Source: Caldilineaceae bacterium
Lineage (GTDB): Bacteria; Chloroflexota; Anaerolineae; Caldilineales; Caldilineaceae
Direction: 5' to 3'
Length of the DNA stretch: 64,000 nt
NCBI GenBank assembly: GCA_022827195.1
Contig: JAJDTL010000028.1
Location: 124,001 to 188,000 of the forward strand
The notes beneath the pieces were generated by a model. That model had not been told where the DNA came from. It searched no databases and was given only the letters and a program-made list of their open reading frames with translations. The position numbers were made by a program, and so were the translations under genes. This document shows, in pieces, positions 54,314-63,998 of this stretch (the stretch's first letter is position 1; each line of letters starts with the position of its first letter).

Positions 54314-54351
54314 AGGAGTGAGGAGAGAGTTTAGCGTCTCTCCTCACTCCT
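54314..54351 (-). terminator. Stem-loop between binding protein 1 and dppB
   Basis: A perfect 15-bp stem (54314-54328 with 54337-54351) and an 8-nt loop, beginning 15 nt after the binding-protein stop. The arm starts AGGAGTGAGGAGA on the minus strand. Only a weak T-run follows on that strand, so partial termination or transcript stabilisation is likely. Confidence 0.65.
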
Positions 54352-54366
54352 TTTTACAGTCTTGCC

Positions 54367-56394
54367 TTACATATGCATTGATGGATCATCCCAATACCAG
54401 GTGGCATTGTCGATGATGTGCTCATAGACGCCGCGGCAGCAGTCCCACGGATTGCCGGCATGGATGCCTTTGAATCCGTTCTTGACCATGACCAGGCGGG
54501 GCAGCTCGCCGAAGAAGCCGACGGAAGGTAGCTCTTCCGACCAGATCTCCAGAATCTGCTTGAAGAGATCGGCCTGAGCTTGCTCGCCGGGGGTGGCGCG
54601 GATCTGATCCCATAGGTCCCAGATCGTCCAGATCCAGTGGCCGGCGGGAGGCTCCTGGGCGATGGGATTGGAGGGGTCGAGCTTCCAGGCGGTCCAGGCG
54701 TTGCACCAGGGGCGGTCGTTGATGTTGCGGTGCTTGACCCAGACTTGAGGATCAGCCAGAGGCACAAGGTTACGGTCCATGAACGAAGTAGTACATTCGA
54801 CGTCGTTAGACTGGTGGAGCTCGATGCTAAGCGAGCGGTCGACACCGCGATAGTTGACCTCGAAACCGAGGTCGGCGAGGTAGTCGATAAAGGTCTGGCT
54901 GAGGTCGGAGATCTCGGCGCCGCCGAGCATGGTCCAGCTGATGCGCTCGCCGCTGCCATCTTTCCAGAGGCGGTAGCCGTCGCCGTCCTTGTCAGTGTAG
55001 CCAAGGCCGTCGAGCAGGGCATTGGCCTGGTCGGGGTCGTAGTCGAGGTAGGCGTTACTGAGCTTTGCGTGGTGCACGGGAGACTCGACGGGGGGGCCGT
55101 ACTGCATATTGGTTCCGAACCCATCGTAGATCAGTTCCCTGACTTCGTCGCGGTTGAAGCCCAGAGAGACGGCGATGCGGAAGTCTCGTTCCTGGAAGAG
55201 TTCGCGGCGGCGGTCGTCGTTGGTGGTCATGTTGAAATGGACACCGTAGACGGCGGTCCAGCGCCAGAACTGGATCTTGTAGTCGCCACTTTCCTCGTTC
55301 TCTTTGAGTATAGTGAGGTCGGTGTTGCGGATATGGCGGGACTGGCAGTCGATCTCACCATTCACGAGCCGCAGTGCATGCACGTCAGAGTCCTGGAAGA
55401 GACGGAAGGAGAGGTCGTCAATGTAGGGAAGCTGATTGCCGGCGGTGTCGACTGCCCAGAAGTAGGGGTTGCGCGTGCAGTTGACGATCTCTTCGGTGTA
55501 GTCACTCTGCAGAATCCACGGATAGAGCATGGGGCTCTCGGGGTTTTCGTGGCGTCCGCTGCGCATGTCGGTGTATAGTTCGGTCCAGTTGTCGAGGCCG
55601 GCGTCGGCGATTTTCTGGTCGAGTGCGGCCTGATCGTCGGTATGGTCTGGGTGGAACTGACTCATGTAGGCGGCAGAGCGCACCGGGCAGCTAAGGACAA
55701 CACCGCCTTCGAGGTGGAAGAGGGCGTTGGGCCCGGCGAACTTGAAGATGACGGTCGTGTCGTCGGGAGCCGTCATCTCGACGGGAACATTCTCGCCTCC
55801 GACCGGGCTGGTGAGCCAGCCGGGGAAGACCGGTGTCAGCGTCTCGTTCTTCATCTCTTCCTCAAACCAGAAGACGAAATCGGCGCTGGTGAAGGGTTCG
55901 CCGCTGGACCACTTCATGCCTTCACGCAAGTTGAAGACGTATTCGGTGGCATCGTCGTTAACCGACCAGGACGCGGCAATCATCGGGTTGATGGTGAGTT
56001 CCTGGTTAATTGACAGGATGCCGCGGATGATTACCTGGTTGAGGGCGAAGTGGTCGGCCTGGCCGCGGAAGCCGGCGCGCCAGAGGCCGCCGTAGTTGCC
56101 GATGCCATCCAGCCCCTCCAGCACGAGCGGGTTGACGGGCACGCGCTCATCGACGGGCGGCAGCTCGCCGTTGGCGACCATTTCGGCCAGTCGCGGCGCT
56201 TCGTTGTACATGGACCCTGAATCGGGCGCTGCTTCGGCAGCAGATTCGGCCGGCGCCTCTTCCATGGGCTCCTCGGCTGCGGGTTCTCCACCTGCGCCGC
56301 AGGCCACGAGGACGGTGCCTGCCGTTGCCATCGCTGAGACGCGCATAAAGTCGCGTCGCGACACATCGGTCTTTGGAATCTTAAGACTCCTCAT
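54367..56394 (-). CDS. Peptide/oligosaccharide-binding lipoprotein (SBP 1), cluster 2
   Basis: 675-residue family-5 extracellular solute-binding protein. A Tat signal with SRRDFM and the lipobox VLVAC at about residue 32 shows export in folded form and lipid anchoring. A Glu/Ala/Pro linker follows. The large SBP_bac_5 domain carries LPYIDDLSFRLF and, near the end, WDCCRGVYEHIIDNATWYW. The start at 56394 has AAGGAG 8 nt upstream. Close paralogue of the neighbouring SBP 2; both end in a near-identical C-terminus. Confidence 0.93.
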   Translation of the reverse strand: MRSLKIPKTDVSRRDFMRVSAMATAGTVLVACGAGGEPAAEEPMEEAPAESAAEAAPDSGSMYNEAPRLAEMVANGELPPVDERVPVNPLVLEGLDGIGNYGGLWRAGFRGQADHFALNQVIIRGILSINQELTINPMIAASWSVNDDATEYVFNLREGMKWSSGEPFTSADFVFWFEEEMKNETLTPVFPGWLTSPVGGENVPVEMTAPDDTTVIFKFAGPNALFHLEGGVVLSCPVRSAAYMSQFHPDHTDDQAALDQKIADAGLDNWTELYTDMRSGRHENPESPMLYPWILQSDYTEEIVNCTRNPYFWAVDTAGNQLPYIDDLSFRLFQDSDVHALRLVNGEIDCQSRHIRNTDLTILKENEESGDYKIQFWRWTAVYGVHFNMTTNDDRRRELFQERDFRIAVSLGFNRDEVRELIYDGFGTNMQYGPPVESPVHHAKLSNAYLDYDPDQANALLDGLGYTDKDGDGYRLWKDGSGERISWTMLGGAEISDLSQTFIDYLADLGFEVNYRGVDRSLSIELHQSNDVECTTSFMDRNLVPLADPQVWVKHRNINDRPWCNAWTAWKLDPSNPIAQEPPAGHWIWTIWDLWDQIRATPGEQAQADLFKQILEIWSEELPSVGFFGELPRLVMVKNGFKGIHAGNPWDCCRGVYEHIIDNATWYWDDPSMHM

Positions 56395-56431
56395 ACGGTT
56401 GTCTCCTTGTCTGTAGAAGAAGGCTAAAGTG

Positions 56432-56462
56432 AGGAGCGGGAAAAGAGATTCTTCCCACTCCT
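56432..56462 (-). terminator. Stem-loop between SBP 2 and SBP 1
   Basis: An 11-bp stem with one mismatch (56432-56442 with 56452-56462) and a 9-nt loop, beginning 15 nt after the SBP 2 stop. The 5' arm AGGAGTGGGAA resembles the arms after SBP 1 and SBP 3. Confidence 0.5.
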
Positions 56463-56477
56463 TTTGCACTGTGTGGC

Positions 56478-58502
56478 TTACATATGGTTTTCCGGGTCTT
56501 CCCAGTACCAGGTGGCGTTGTCGATGATGTGCTCGTAGACGCCGCGGCAGCAGTCCCAGGGGTAGCCGGCGTGGATGCCCTTGAAGCCGTTGCGGACGAC
56601 GACCGGTCGGGGCAGTTCACCGAAGTAGCCGACGGTTGGCAGTTCTCTGCCCCAGATGCGGAGGATCTCTTTGAACAGCTCGTTCTGCTTATCGCCGTCA
56701 GCAGTGACGCGGATCTCGTCCCAGATGCGCCAGAGGTCCCACTGCCAGTGGCCGTCGGGGGGCGGCTCGCCGATGGGGTTGTCGGGGTTGACGGACCACA
56801 TCTGCCAGGCGTTGCCCCAAGGGCGCTCGGTGTTGGCGCGGTTGATCCAGATGACCGGGTCGGCGAGGGGGATGAGGTTGCGGTCCATGAAGGTGGTCCT
56901 GGCCTCGATGTCGTTGTTACGGTCGAGCTCCTGGGCCAAGGCACGTTCGGCGCCGCGGTAGTTGATCTCGAAGCCCATGTCGGTGAGGAAATCTATGAGC
57001 AATTGATCGTTGTCGGTAACTGTGGGACCGCCCAGCATGGTCCAGCGGATGCGTTCTCCGCTGCCGTCTTTCCAGAGGCGGTATCCTTCGTCATCTCTCT
57101 CGGTATAGCCGAGGCCGTCGATGAGGGCGTTGGCCTGGTCGGGGTCATATTCGAGATAAGCGTTGTTCAGCTCTTCGACGTAGAGGGGTGATTCGACGGG
57201 CGGGCCGTACTGCATGTTGGTTGCGGTACCGTCGAAGACGAGCTCGTTGATGGCATCGCGGTCGACGCCGATGGAGCAGGCAATACGGAAATCCCGCGCC
57301 TGGAAAAGCTCGCGCAAGCGAGGTTCCTTGGCGGTCATGTTCAGGTGGAGGCCGTAGACGGCGGTGCGGCGCCAGATCTGGAGCTTGTAGTCGCCGGCCT
57401 CTTCGTTCTCTTTGAGGACGGTTATGTCGGTGTTGCGCACGTGGCGTGACTGGCAATCGATCTCACCGTTGATGCACCAGAGCGCGTAGACGTCCGGGTC
57501 GGTGAACTGGCGGAAGGAGAGATCGTCGATATATGGAAGCTGGTTGCCTTCGACGTCCACGGCCCAGAAGTAGGGATTGCGTACGGCTGTAACAAGCGGC
57601 TCGGTGAAGTCGGTCTCGACAGTCCAGGGCCACAGCATTGGTGACTCGGGATTCTCGTGGCGGCCGCTGCGTTTGTCGTTGTAGAGATCGGTCCAGAGCT
57701 CCAGGTCGGCGTCGGCGATCATCTGGTTCAAAGCGTCGATGTCGTCGGTGTGGTCGGGGTGGAACTGCTTCATGTATTCGGCGGAGCGGACGGGGAATGA
57801 GAGGAGGATGCCGGCGCTGTAGTGGAAGAGCGCGTTGGGGCTGGCGAACTTGAAGATGACGGTGGTGTCATCGGGCGTATTGACTTCGGCGGGCACGTTT
57901 TCGCCGTCGACAACACTGGTGAGCCAGGCCGGGAAGACGGGTGTGAGTTCCTCGTTGTGTACCTCTTCGTCGTACCAGAACCTGATGTCGGCGGAGGTGA
58001 AGGGCGCGCCGTCGGACCATTTCATGCCCTCGCGCAGATTGAAGGTGAACTCGGTGGCGTCGTCGCTGACGGACCAGGACTCGGCGACCATGGGATTGAT
58101 GGTCAGCTCCTGGTTGATCGACAAGGCACCGCGAATGATGACCTGGTTAATGGCGAAGTGGTCGGCCTGGCCGCGGCGGCCGGCGCGCCAGAGTCCGCCA
58201 TAGTTGCCGACACCGTCGAGGCCTTCGAGGACGAGCGGGGTGGCGGGCAGGCGTTCGTCAACTGGGGGCAGTTCGCCGTTGGCGACCATCTCGGCGAGTC
58301 GCGGGGCCTCGTTGTACATGGACCCTGAATCGGGGGCGGCTTCGGCAGCGGATTCGGCCGGGGCCTCTTCCATGGGCGCCTCGGCAGCGGGGGCTCCGCT
58401 TGCACCGCAGGCGACGAGTACCGTGCCAGCGCCAGCCATGGCTGACAGGCGCACGAAGTCACGTCGCGTAACGTCAGTCCTGATTGACTTCAGACTTTTC
58501 AT
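56478..58502 (-). CDS. Peptide/oligosaccharide-binding lipoprotein (SBP 2), cluster 2
   Basis: 674-residue family-5 solute-binding protein with a Tat lipoprotein signal (TRRDFVR and lipobox VLVAC). It shares the linker, most of the binding domain and the C-terminus with SBP 1, so the pair arose by tandem duplication. Differences cluster in the middle of the binding domain, suggesting different ligands. It is the first gene of cluster 2, with a good promoter at 58637-58665 and AAGGAG 8 nt before the start. Confidence 0.93.
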   Translation of the reverse strand: MKSLKSIRTDVTRRDFVRLSAMAGAGTVLVACGASGAPAAEAPMEEAPAESAAEAAPDSGSMYNEAPRLAEMVANGELPPVDERLPATPLVLEGLDGVGNYGGLWRAGRRGQADHFAINQVIIRGALSINQELTINPMVAESWSVSDDATEFTFNLREGMKWSDGAPFTSADIRFWYDEEVHNEELTPVFPAWLTSVVDGENVPAEVNTPDDTTVIFKFASPNALFHYSAGILLSFPVRSAEYMKQFHPDHTDDIDALNQMIADADLELWTDLYNDKRSGRHENPESPMLWPWTVETDFTEPLVTAVRNPYFWAVDVEGNQLPYIDDLSFRQFTDPDVYALWCINGEIDCQSRHVRNTDITVLKENEEAGDYKLQIWRRTAVYGLHLNMTAKEPRLRELFQARDFRIACSIGVDRDAINELVFDGTATNMQYGPPVESPLYVEELNNAYLEYDPDQANALIDGLGYTERDDEGYRLWKDGSGERIRWTMLGGPTVTDNDQLLIDFLTDMGFEINYRGAERALAQELDRNNDIEARTTFMDRNLIPLADPVIWINRANTERPWGNAWQMWSVNPDNPIGEPPPDGHWQWDLWRIWDEIRVTADGDKQNELFKEILRIWGRELPTVGYFGELPRPVVVRNGFKGIHAGYPWDCCRGVYEHIIDNATWYWEDPENHM

Positions 58503-58636
58503 GGGATCTTCTCCTTGAATTGGTACGGCTAAAGAAGGTGCTGCGTCTTTGCCTGAATTGGTAGATTTGTGTCAACGGTTGAGACCTGCCTCTACGCGGA
58601 CCACTAGCAGAGGAGGAGATGTTGCAGCGTGGCAAA

Positions 58637-58665
58637 AGTATACTTGCTGGCAGTACAAAAGCCAA
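58637..58665 (-). promoter_or_regulatory. Promoter of the cluster-2 transporter operon
   Basis: Minus-strand -35 TTGGCT (58665-58660), 17-bp spacer, -10 TATACT (58642-58637), about 135 nt before the SBP 2 start. Confidence 0.55.
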
Positions 58666-58741
58666 ACGCACATTCCGGCTTCGCGGGGGCGGAGTATTCT
58701 GGAGTCGTGCCGGCAGATTCACAAGACTGGACGCAGATTGT

Positions 58742-59119
58742 TTACGTCAATATGAGATACAGCAAGAACCTGTGAAGGGCTAACGATGCCACGAGGAGAA
58801 TGAGTACGGAGCCGACGGCGATAGCGACGCGCCGTGCCAGGAGGCTCTTGGGTATGGCGGTGCGAAGATAGTTTTCGACGATGATAACCATGCTCAGACC
58901 GACAAGGCCCAGGATGACAAAGCTGAAGTTGTGTACCGCCGACCTGGCCCAGCGATTTACATCAAGAACATCTATGAGAAGAAGAAGGTTAAGCCGCAGT
59001 CTCGTCAGCAGGTAGAAGGTCAGGACTACAAATGCGACCCAGCTGACGAAGTAGGCTACATATTTTCCCCTGATGAGCCAGGAGGACTGGACATCGAACT
59101 CTTCGTGCACCGATCTCAT
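58742..59119 (-). CDS. Small three-helix membrane protein coupled to DppF
   Basis: 125 residues. The start ATG overlaps the DppF stop (ATGA, 59119-59116), so translation is coupled. Hydrophobic helices lie at about 14-45, 60-78 and 90-120. No family was recognised. As the last gene of cluster 1 it may be an accessory subunit of the transporter. The longer in-frame ORF reaching 59230 is Arg-rich and antisense-like, hence not chosen. Confidence 0.65.
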   Translation of the reverse strand: MRSVHEEFDVQSSWLIRGKYVAYFVSWVAFVVLTFYLLTRLRLNLLLLIDVLDVNRWARSAVHNFSFVILGLVGLSMVIIVENYLRTAIPKSLLARRVAIAVGSVLILLVASLALHRFLLYLILT

Positions 59120-60207
59120 CCCAGTTCTCCGCTGGCGGTGACGCCGACGAGGGTCAGTTCTTCGGCGAAGTGGCAGGCGGCGAAGTGGCCGGGTGCGATT
59201 TCGCGCAGTTCCGGCGTTTCCTGGCTGCACTGTTCCTGGACATACCGGCAGCGGGGATGGAAGTAGCAGCCGCTGGGTGGGTTGGCGGGGTCGGCGACAT
59301 CACCTTCGAGCACGATGCGGGCTTTCTGCTGCCGCATACGGGGATCGGGGTTGGGGACTGCAGAGAGGAGGGCCTCGGTATAGGGGTGGAAGGGCTGGTC
59401 GAAGAGCTCCTCGGTTTCGGCGACCTCGACGATTTTGCCGACGTACATGACGACGACGCGGTCGCAGATGTACTCGATGACGCTGAGGTCGTGGGAGACG
59501 AAGATGTAGGTCAGGTTGAACTCTTCCTGGAGATCCTTGATCAGATTGAGGATCTGGGCGCGAACAGAGACGTCGAGGGCGGAGACGGCTTCGTCGGCGA
59601 CGACGAGGCGGGGGTCGAGGGCGAGGGCGCGGGCGATGCCGATGCGCTGTCTTTCGCCGCCGCTGAAGGCGTGGGGGTAGCGGCGCATGTATTCGGGGCG
59701 CAGGCCGACACGGGCGAGGAGGGAGGCGACGCGGTCTTCCAACTCCTTGCCGGCGGCGACATTGTTGATTTTGAGGGGGTCGCCGACGATATCGATGACG
59801 GGCATGCGGGGGTTGAGGGAGTTGAAAGGGTCCTGGAAGATCATGCGTACCTGCTGGCGGTACGGCTTCATTTCATTGTTGGTGAGGGGCCCGAGGTCGA
59901 CCATTTTGCCGTCATGGTCCTGGAAGAGGACCTGGCCGCCGGTGAGGTCATAGGCGCGCAGGATGCAGCGGCCGGCGGTGGTTTTGCCGCAGCCGCTCTC
60001 GCCGACCAGGCCCACGGTCTCGCCTTGGAGGACCTGGAAGGAGATATCATCGACAGCCTTGACGTGACCGATTGTGCGGCGGAAGAAGCCGGCTGTGATC
60101 GGAAACCATTTCTGCAGGTTTTTGACATCCAGGAGGATGTTGCCGGCGGCTGGGCTGCCGTTTTGTGATGTGGAGATTTGCTGGCCGTTGGTGGATTGTT
60201 CGCTCAT
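59116..60207 (-). CDS. Dpp/Opp-type ABC ATPase (DppF-like), cluster 1
   Basis: 363-residue ATPase. Walker A GESGCGKT at 69-76, the signature FSGGERQR, Walker [15 protein letters not shown] and the C-terminal oligopeptide motif [14 protein letters not shown] are present. It partners with the DppD-like gene upstream (83-bp gap). DppF proteins of this type power peptide-type import. The start lacks a good Shine-Dalgarno. Confidence 0.94.
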   Translation of the reverse strand: MSEQSTNGQQISTSQNGSPAAGNILLDVKNLQKWFPITAGFFRRTIGHVKAVDDISFQVLQGETVGLVGESGCGKTTAGRCILRAYDLTGGQVLFQDHDGKMVDLGPLTNNEMKPYRQQVRMIFQDPFNSLNPRMPVIDIVGDPLKINNVAAGKELEDRVASLLARVGLRPEYMRRYPHAFSGGERQRIGIARALALDPRLVVADEAVSALDVSVRAQILNLIKDLQEEFNLTYIFVSHDLSVIEYICDRVVVMYVGKIVEVAETEELFDQPFHPYTEALLSAVPNPDPRMRQQKARIVLEGDVADPANPPSGCYFHPRCRYVQEQCSQETPELREIAPGHFAACHFAEELTLVGVTASGELG

Positions 60208-60290
60208 TGGTTTGTGTGAAATATCTTCAGGCTCACTGTTGGGAGCGGCGTATTCAAATGGGTGTCAGGTGTTAAATTTGCACTACCCGC

Positions 60291-61361
60291 TTATTCGTCT
60301 TCGTACAAGAGACAGTGGACCTCCCGGCCCGGTCCCAGTGGAATGGCGGGCGGGCTTATGGCGTCGCAGCGGCCGGGCATGAAGTGATCGCAGCGGGGCC
60401 CGAACATGCAGCCGGTAGGCCGGTTGTAGGGATCGGGGACCATTCCCCGAATCGAATCGAGCCGCTGCCGGTTTCGACTCACGCCGAGGCGCGGGATGGA
60501 CTTAAGGAGCGACTGCGTGTAGGGGTGCTTGGGATCGTGGAAGATGGAGTCCACGTCGCCGCGTTCGGCAACCTGGCCCAGATACATAACGACGACGTCA
60601 TCGGCCATTTCGGCGACGACGCCGAGGTCGTGGGTGATGAGCATGATGGCCATGCCGAACTCATCCTGCAGTTCCTCAAGGAGCTCGAGAATCTGGGCCT
60701 GGGTGGTGACGTCGACGGCTGTGGTGGGCTCGTCGGCGATGAGGAGGGCGGGGTTGCAGGAGAGGGCCATAGCGATCATGACGCGCTGACGCATGCCGCC
60801 GCTGAGCTCGAAGGGATAGGTTCCGAGGCGTTCTGCGGGGCGCGGGATGCCGACGCGGCGCAGCAGTTCGATGGCGTGCTCGTCGGCTTCGTCATCGAGC
60901 ATATCGGTATGCAGCTTGATCGCTTCGGTGATCTGGTTGCCGACGGTATGGATGGGGCTGAGCGAGGTCATCGGCTCCTGGAAGATCATCGAGATATCCT
61001 GGCCGCGGATAGCCCGGATCTCCCTGCCGCGGGGATCGAGCGCGGCCAGGTCGATTATTTCTGTGGTTGAGTTCCCATTGGCGTTATTGGCACCGGACGT
61101 CCACTCGCCGTTGCCGGCGACCGACAGGCGATCGGGGCGATGGTAGAGGATTTCTCCTTCGACGATGCGGCCCGGCTGGTCGACGATCTGGAGGATAGAG
61201 CGGGCGGTGACACTTTTGCCGCAGCCGCTCTCGCCGACGACGCAGAGGGTCTTGTGCTGGTGGATAGTGAAGTCGACCCCGTTGACGGCCTGGACGGTGC
61301 CTTCGTCAAGGAAGAAGTGGGTTTTCAGTTTTTTGATTTCGATGAGAACTGGCGTTTCCAT
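60291..61361 (-). CDS. Dpp/Opp-type ABC ATPase (DppD-like), cluster 1
   Basis: 356 residues with Walker A GESGCGKS (43-50), the signature LSGGMRQR, Walker [15 protein letters not shown] and a C-terminal [15 protein letters not shown]. It closely resembles the lone DppD-like protein at 46147, suggesting duplication. It is in the complete cluster with DppB, DppC and DppF. Confidence 0.94.
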   Translation of the reverse strand: METPVLIEIKKLKTHFFLDEGTVQAVNGVDFTIHQHKTLCVVGESGCGKSVTARSILQIVDQPGRIVEGEILYHRPDRLSVAGNGEWTSGANNANGNSTTEIIDLAALDPRGREIRAIRGQDISMIFQEPMTSLSPIHTVGNQITEAIKLHTDMLDDEADEHAIELLRRVGIPRPAERLGTYPFELSGGMRQRVMIAMALSCNPALLIADEPTTAVDVTTQAQILELLEELQDEFGMAIMLITHDLGVVAEMADDVVVMYLGQVAERGDVDSIFHDPKHPYTQSLLKSIPRLGVSRNRQRLDSIRGMVPDPYNRPTGCMFGPRCDHFMPGRCDAISPPAIPLGPGREVHCLLYEDE

Positions 61362-61402
61362 GGAACTGCGTCAGTCAGTAGTCAGTGGTCGGTGGATGGT
61401 TG

Positions 61403-62566
61403 TTAGCGATTGTAAGGGTCGGCGGCGTCGCGGAGGCCGTCGCCGAGGAAGTTGAGTGCCAGGACGGCTACGAGTACGGCGAGTCCTGGGATCAGGAGCC
61501 AGGGTGCGGTGGCGACTGAGCGGATGTTCTGGGCCTCCTGCAGGAGTACGCCCCAACTGACTACCGGGCGACGCAGACCGAGGCCGAGGAAGCTGAGGGA
61601 GGTTTCGGCCAGGATCATGCCCGGGATGGAAAGTGTGAGCGAGGCGATGATGTGGCTAAAGAAGGAGGGGACCATGTGGCGCCAGATGGTCGTGAGTTCG
61701 CTGGCGCCGTCGAGGCGGGCAGCCATGACAAAGTCCTCGGTGCGGAGCGAGAGGAAGCGGCCGCGCACGACGCGGGCCAGGCCGGTCCAGCCGATGAAGG
61801 AAAGGATGATGGTGATGCCGAAGTAGATGCGCAAGGGCGGCCAGTCGGTGGGCAGCGCTGCGGCGAGCCCCATCCAGAGCGGGATGGTGGGGATGGAGCG
61901 GATGAATTCGATGACGCGCTGGATGAGATTGTCGGTTGTGCCTCCGTAGAAGCCGGAGATGCCGCCGAGGAGGATGCCGAGGAAGAAGCTGAGGAAGACG
62001 CCGAGAAGGCCGATCGACATAGAGACGCGCGTGCCGTAGATCATGCTGCTCAGGAGGTCGCGCCCCATGCGGTCGGCGCCGAGGAAGTAGACGGGCACCT
62101 CGGCATCGGTCGAGCCGACCAGGTGGAGGTCGGATTCCCACAGGCCCCACATTTTGTATGGTTCACCGCGAACAAAAAAGCCGATGTCGACGATCTGCTC
62201 TTCGTCGATCACGAAAGTCCGCTTGAGGGCTTCGGGATCGATTTCGACTTTATAGCCGTTGACATAGGGATCCCAACGCAGCCCCTGCTCGGTTTGGCGG
62301 AGAAAGTGCAGGCGCTGGGGAGGCGCCCAAGTGTAGTCGGCGCGGATTACGCCAGGGCTGGAGGGCGAGAGAAACTCAACGAAGATGGCGATGGCGTAGA
62401 TGATCAGCGTAACGACTCCGCCCACCATTGCCATGCGATGTTTGCGGAACTTCCACCACATCAACTGCCATTGGGATGCGACGGAGACGCTGCTCTCTAC
62501 TTCAACCTGCGCTGCTCCCGGGGAGACGGTTTCCGGGGGCAACGTTTTGGCATCAGTTACGGCCAT
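61403..62566 (-). CDS. Dpp/Opp-type ABC permease (DppC-like), cluster 1
   Basis: 387-residue permease with the same layout as the cluster-2 DppC: a cytosolic N-terminus, a helix near 45-63, an insert of about 90 residues outside the membrane (about 70-160) and five further helices with FLGLGLRRPVVSWGVLLQ. AAGGA precedes the start. It is 44 bp after DppB. Confidence 0.92.
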   Translation of the reverse strand: MAVTDAKTLPPETVSPGAAQVEVESSVSVASQWQLMWWKFRKHRMAMVGGVVTLIIYAIAIFVEFLSPSSPGVIRADYTWAPPQRLHFLRQTEQGLRWDPYVNGYKVEIDPEALKRTFVIDEEQIVDIGFFVRGEPYKMWGLWESDLHLVGSTDAEVPVYFLGADRMGRDLLSSMIYGTRVSMSIGLLGVFLSFFLGILLGGISGFYGGTTDNLIQRVIEFIRSIPTIPLWMGLAAALPTDWPPLRIYFGITIILSFIGWTGLARVVRGRFLSLRTEDFVMAARLDGASELTTIWRHMVPSFFSHIIASLTLSIPGMILAETSLSFLGLGLRRPVVSWGVLLQEAQNIRSVATAPWLLIPGLAVLVAVLALNFLGDGLRDAADPYNR

Positions 62567-62610
62567 AGATAGTTCCTTCTTCCCTCACTCTACGCGAAAG
62601 CTCCGCGTCG

Positions 62611-63597
62611 CTACTCCATGCGGATGCGGGGGTCCAGCCAGGCAAGCAGGAGATCGGACACGAGGGTGCCGATGACGGTGAGAATGCTCAGAAGCATGAT
62701 AAAGCTGGCCGCCAGGTACATGTCCTGCTGCAGGAGTGCGCGGATTAAGAGCGGGCCTGTAGTAGGCAGGCTCAACACGATGGAGACGATGGCAGCGCCG
62801 GAGACAAGGGTGGGCAGCACCCAGCCGACGGTACTTACAAAAGGATTGAGGGCGATGCGCACGGGATATTTGAAGAGGAGTCTCCATTCGGGGAGGCCCT
62901 TAGCGCGGGCGGTCACGACATAGGGTTTGCGGAGCTCGTCGAGCAGGTTGGCACGCATGATGCGAATGAGGCTGGCGGTGCCGGCAGTACCGATAATCAC
63001 GACCGGTACCCACAGGTGGGCGAAGAGGTCTGCCACCCTTCCCCAAGTCCAAGGCGCTTCCTGATATTCAGGTGAAAAGAGGCCGCCCACGCTCTGATTG
63101 AAGAATTTGAAGGCGATGTACATCAATATCAGAGCCAAGAGAAAATTGGGCGTGGCGAGGCCAAGAAAGCCGATAAAGGTGGCGAAATAGTCGCCGATCG
63201 AATACTGTTTGACGGCAGAATAGATACCAATAGGGAATGCCACGACCCAGACGAACAGGAGGCTGGCGAGGGAGAGGACGAAGGTCAAAGCCAGGCGCCC
63301 CCATACCAGTTCGGAGACCGGTTTGTTCCAGCCGAAGGAGTCGCCAAAATCGCCTCTGAATATGATCCCCTGCATCCATTTCAGGTACTGAACGTGAACG
63401 GGCTGACCGAGCCCGTATTGCTCTTCGAGGGCGGCCATAGCCGCCTGATCCATGTCTTCATCCTGCGCAGCCATGGCTGCCACCATGGTTGTGAGAAAGT
63501 CGCCGGGAGGCAACTGAATGATGACGAAAGCGACGATTGAAATTGCGAGCAAGGTGGGGACCATGTAGAGCAATCGGCGCAGAAGGAATTGAAGCAT
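62611..63597 (-). CDS. Dpp/Opp-type ABC permease (DppB-like), cluster 1
   Basis: 328-residue permease with the usual N-terminus (RLLYMVPTLLAISIVAFVII) and six helices, and the loop LPEWRLLFKYPVRIALNPFVS. The stem-loop at 63631-63664 separates it from the binding-protein gene upstream. AAGG precedes the start. Confidence 0.92.
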   Translation of the reverse strand: MLQFLLRRLLYMVPTLLAISIVAFVIIQLPPGDFLTTMVAAMAAQDEDMDQAAMAALEEQYGLGQPVHVQYLKWMQGIIFRGDFGDSFGWNKPVSELVWGRLALTFVLSLASLLFVWVVAFPIGIYSAVKQYSIGDYFATFIGFLGLATPNFLLALILMYIAFKFFNQSVGGLFSPEYQEAPWTWGRVADLFAHLWVPVVIIGTAGTASLIRIMRANLLDELRKPYVVTARAKGLPEWRLLFKYPVRIALNPFVSTVGWVLPTLVSGAAIVSIVLSLPTTGPLLIRALLQQDMYLAASFIMLLSILTVIGTLVSDLLLAWLDPRIRME

Positions 63598-63630
63598 GGA
63601 AAGACCTTATCGATAGTGGTACGTCAGAAG

Positions 63631-63664
63631 AGGGGTGGGGAGCATTCACTCGCTCCCCACTCCT
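63631..63664 (-). terminator. Stem-loop between SBP 3 and dppB, cluster 1
   Basis: A 13-bp stem including one G-U pair (63631-63643 with 63652-63664) and an 8-nt loop, beginning 16 nt after the SBP 3 stop. Its 5' arm begins AGGAGTGGGGAG on the minus strand, like those after SBP 1 and SBP 2. Confidence 0.6.
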
Positions 63665-63680
63665 GACTGCTTACTATTCG

Positions 63681-63998
63681 CTACTCACCACTGATCCAAT
63701 ACTGCTCAGGCTGCGTCGGGGCCGGAGTCGGATACTGCCATGAACCCGGCATAGAGGTCGGCACGTTGTGGAAGTTGTTCTTGACGATGCCGTAACCCGG
63801 AGGGCTGGAAGAGGTGCCGATCACGTAGAACTGGTCCTTCGCAATCGCCAGGATTTCCTTCATCAGCTCGATCTGCTTAGCCTGATCTCCAGAGGAAAGA
63901 ATCTGAGCATACAGATCCATCTGGTGCTTGACGATGTCCGGCGGTTCTTCCGGCTGCGTCATGGCGCCAGCGCCACTGGGATTGGTGCGCCAAGTCAC
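63681..63998 (-). CDS. C-terminal part of a peptide-binding protein (SBP 3), running off the right edge
   Basis: 105 residues visible, the end of a family-5 solute-binding protein: QIELMKEILAIAKDQFYVIG and NNFHNVPTSMPGSW are typical C-terminal segments. The reading frame is open to the right edge, so the true start is outside the window; the GTG at 63998 is only the first in-frame start codon in the window. It would be the binding protein of cluster 1. Confidence 0.85.
   Translation of the reverse strand: MTWRTNPSGAGAMTQPEEPPDIVKHQMDLYAQILSSGDQAKQIELMKEILAIAKDQFYVIGTSSSPPGYGIVKNNFHNVPTSMPGSWQYPTPAPTQPEQYWISGE

Noticed and set aside
59170-60168. 332-residue acidic plus-strand frame
   Set aside because: Antisense to the DppF gene, which has all ATPase motifs.
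61652-62572. 306-residue acidic plus-strand frame
   Set aside because: Antisense to the cluster-1 DppC permease. The Asp/Glu/Ala-rich composition comes from the complementary strand.
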